From the NCBI GenBank assembly GCA_022791135.1, contig JAAVYM010000046.1, positions 1 through 33,703 on the forward strand: a DNA stretch of 33,703 nt, read 5' to 3'. The notes below the pieces were generated by a model, which worked only from the letters and a program-made list of their open reading frames with translations, had not been told where the DNA came from and did no database searches. The DNA is from Oscillibacter sp. (GTDB lineage Bacteria > Bacillota > Clostridia > Oscillospirales > Oscillospiraceae). The position numbers and the translations under genes are program-made. Below, in pieces: positions 32,233-33,703 of the stretch. Within the stretch, counting starts at the first letter, position 1, and each line of letters opens with the position of its first letter.

Positions 32233-33585
32233 ATGGAACCACTGAAACTTGGACAAATTCACACCGCCTTTGTGGAAGGCTATTCCAGCGAGGGCTATGG
32301 CGTCGTCCGCCTGGATGGAGCGGTGGCCTTTGTGCCCCGGGCCATCCGGGGGGAGCGCGTTGATGTGCGGATTACCCGGGTGATGAAGACCCACGCTCTG
32401 GGAGAACTTGTCAAAATTCAAAGCCCCTCGCCGGAGCGGGCCGCACCGGACTGCCCGTACTATGGCCGGTGCGGCGGGTGCGATTTCCGGCACCTAACCT
32501 ACAAGGAGGAGTTGTGGGCCAAGCGCCGGAGAGTGCAGGATGCCCTGGCCCGGATTGGCGGGTCCGGCGTTTTGGTGGAGGAGATCCTGGGCGCCAAAAA
32601 CCCGGAGCACTACCGGAATAAATGCCAATACCCCGTGGGTCCCAACGGGGAGATCGGGTTTTTCCAGGCTCGGAGCCATCGGGTGGTTCCGGTGGAGTGC
32701 TGCCTGCTCCAGCCGGAGGCCTGCGACCGGACCGCCAGGGCAGTGGGAAGCTGGATGAAGCGGTATCACGTCCCCGCCTATGACGAGTCCACCGGCCGGG
32801 GGCTGATCCGGCATATCTACGTCCGGACCAACCGGCGGGGACAAAGCCTTTGCTGCGTGGTGGCGGCGGGGAGAAAGGTCCCCCGGGAGGCGGAGTTGGC
32901 CGCGCTGGTGCTGGCCGCCGCGCCCCAGACTGTGGGCGTGGTGCTGAACGTGAATACCAAAAAGGGCAATGTCATCCTCGGTGAGCAATACCGGACCATC
33001 TGGGGCGAGAATTTCATCATGGATACCCTTTGCGGGCTGGAGTTCAAGCTGTCGGTTCCCTCCTTTTACCAGGTAAACCGGGAGCAGGCGGAGGTCCTCT
33101 ATGGCAAGGCGCTGGAATTTGCCGGATTGACAGGGGCGGAGACGGCGCTGGACCTCTACTGCGGGGCGGGGACCATCACGCTCTGCCTGGCGTCCCGGGC
33201 CAGGCGGGTAATTGGAGCGGAGATTGTGCCCGCCGCCATCCGGGACGCCAGGGAAAACGCGGCGCGGAACGGCGTAAAAAATGTGGAGTTCTTCTGCGGC
33301 GACGCGGCGGACACCGCAGCGATGCTGGAGGCCCAGGGCCTGAGGCCGGACGTGATAACAGTGGACCCGCCCCGGAAGGGACTCAGCCCGGAGGTCATCG
33401 CCTCGGCGGCAGCCATGGGGCCGGAGCGAATCGTGTATGTTTCCTGCGACCCGGCGACCTTGGGGCGGGACGTGCGGCTGTTTGCGGAGCAGGGGTACGA
33501 GGCGGCTCGGGCGGCGGCAGTGGATATGTTCCCAGGGACCAGGCATGTGGAGACGGTTGTGCTGCTACAAAGAGAAAACTCGTAG
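32233..33585 (+). CDS. rlmD: 23S rRNA (uracil-1939-C5)-methyltransferase RlmD-like
   Basis: 450 residues from the ATG at 32233 (AAAGGA about 10 bases upstream; TTG 32203 is a less likely longer start). An N-terminal TRAM domain (about 1-62) is followed by a 4Fe-4S motif: Cys74, Cys80 and Cys83 in CPYYGRCGGC and a fourth Cys in VPVECC. The methyltransferase domain has SAM motif LDLYCGAGTITLCLA (about 307-321), DPPRKG and the catalytic YVSCDPATL, where Cys attacks the uridine C6. FYQVNREQAEVLY is the family signature. Substrate position is assigned by family; RlmC/RlmCD-type activity on U747 is possible in Bacillota. Confidence 0.93.
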   Translation: MEPLKLGQIHTAFVEGYSSEGYGVVRLDGAVAFVPRAIRGERVDVRITRVMKTHALGELVKIQSPSPERAAPDCPYYGRCGGCDFRHLTYKEELWAKRRRVQDALARIGGSGVLVEEILGAKNPEHYRNKCQYPVGPNGEIGFFQARSHRVVPVECCLLQPEACDRTARAVGSWMKRYHVPAYDESTGRGLIRHIYVRTNRRGQSLCCVVAAGRKVPREAELAALVLAAAPQTVGVVLNVNTKKGNVILGEQYRTIWGENFIMDTLCGLEFKLSVPSFYQVNREQAEVLYGKALEFAGLTGAETALDLYCGAGTITLCLASRARRVIGAEIVPAAIRDARENAARNGVKNVEFFCGDAADTAAMLEAQGLRPDVITVDPPRKGLSPEVIASAAAMGPERIVYVSCDPATLGRDVRLFAEQGYEAARAAAVDMFPGTRHVETVVLLQRENS

Positions 33586-33703
33586 AAATCCTGCGTTTCC
33601 AACACTTTGCCCGCCATGTGGTGTTCGACGCCGAGGGCGACAAACTCCGCAATAAGCGCATTGAGGACTATATCACGGTTTCGGTCGTCATTGATATGGA
33701 GTG
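33586..33703 (+). other. Open frame at the window edge, unassigned
   Basis: After the rlmD stop a plus-strand frame reads RFQHFARHVVFDAEGDKLRN...RIEDYITVSVV and runs off the end. It has no upstream start codon or ribosome binding site in the window, so it may be the inside of a remnant or not coding. Confidence 0.2.

Noticed and set aside
1-33703. CRISPR arrays, intact insertion sequences or an integrase
   Set aside because: No regularly spaced repeats, no transposase and no integrase motifs were seen on either strand.

Overview
The window looks like a chromosome segment from a GC-rich gut Firmicute of the Oscillospiraceae type (Flavonifractor / Lawsonibacter / Intestinimonas-like). The reasons are strong AGGAGG ribosome binding sites, TTGACA-17-TATAAT-type promoters, efp followed by a CD1247-type zinc-ribbon gene, a YqeG phosphatase, ECF sigma with a DUF4367 partner, and SLH/Big2-type surface proteins in a roughly 60-65 percent GC background. 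The genus is an inference.

Layout. 1-2268: 3' end of a probably abundant secreted or S-layer-type protein with a UUCG terminator. 2303-4532: hybrid PAS histidine kinase with its own promoter; its ATP-binding domain looks degenerate. 4534-7640: a GH18-like protein (minus), then yqeG, efp, a zinc-ribbon acidic protein and a small membrane protein (plus), most with readable promoters or terminators. 7645-15192 (all minus): a promoter followed by citrate synthase, aconitase and NADP-isocitrate dehydrogenase, an operon taking oxaloacetate plus acetyl-CoA to 2-oxoglutarate. After a terminator come an OmpR-type regulator, its broken sensor kinase and an RluA pseudouridine synthase. 15266-19157 (minus): a phosphonate-type ABC transporter (phnD-phnC-fused phnE) behind a long leader. 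That leader holds a TPP-riboswitch-like 5' half and an intrinsic attenuator just before phnD.

19189-22320 (minus): an ECF sigma factor, a DUF4367 membrane protein (probable anti-sigma) and two tandem paralogous exported proteins, apparently one envelope-sensing operon. 22404-23654: Gfo/Idh/MocA oxidoreductase. 23764-24009: tRNA-Thr(CGT) with promoter and a 23-bp hairpin terminator. 24202-26013: an AT-richer chemotaxis receptor with a sigma-D-like -10 element. 26067-30476 is a gene graveyard: relaxase fragment, LytTR fragment, GHKL kinase fragment with a stop, exported-protein fragment, a large SLH surface-protein pseudogene broken at three places, and a small frameshifted minus-strand gene. 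30461-33585: a beta-CASP metallo-beta-lactamase-fold protein with its promoter, and RlmD.

The most unusual points are the TPP-like but non-canonical leader in front of a PhnDCE transporter; the precise loss of the phosphoacceptor region from the sensor kinase, apparently between short direct repeats; the ECF / DUF4367 / twin exported-protein operon; and the decayed mobile or regulatory region between the tRNA and the MBL gene. I saw no CRISPR array, no intact insertion sequence and no rRNA.
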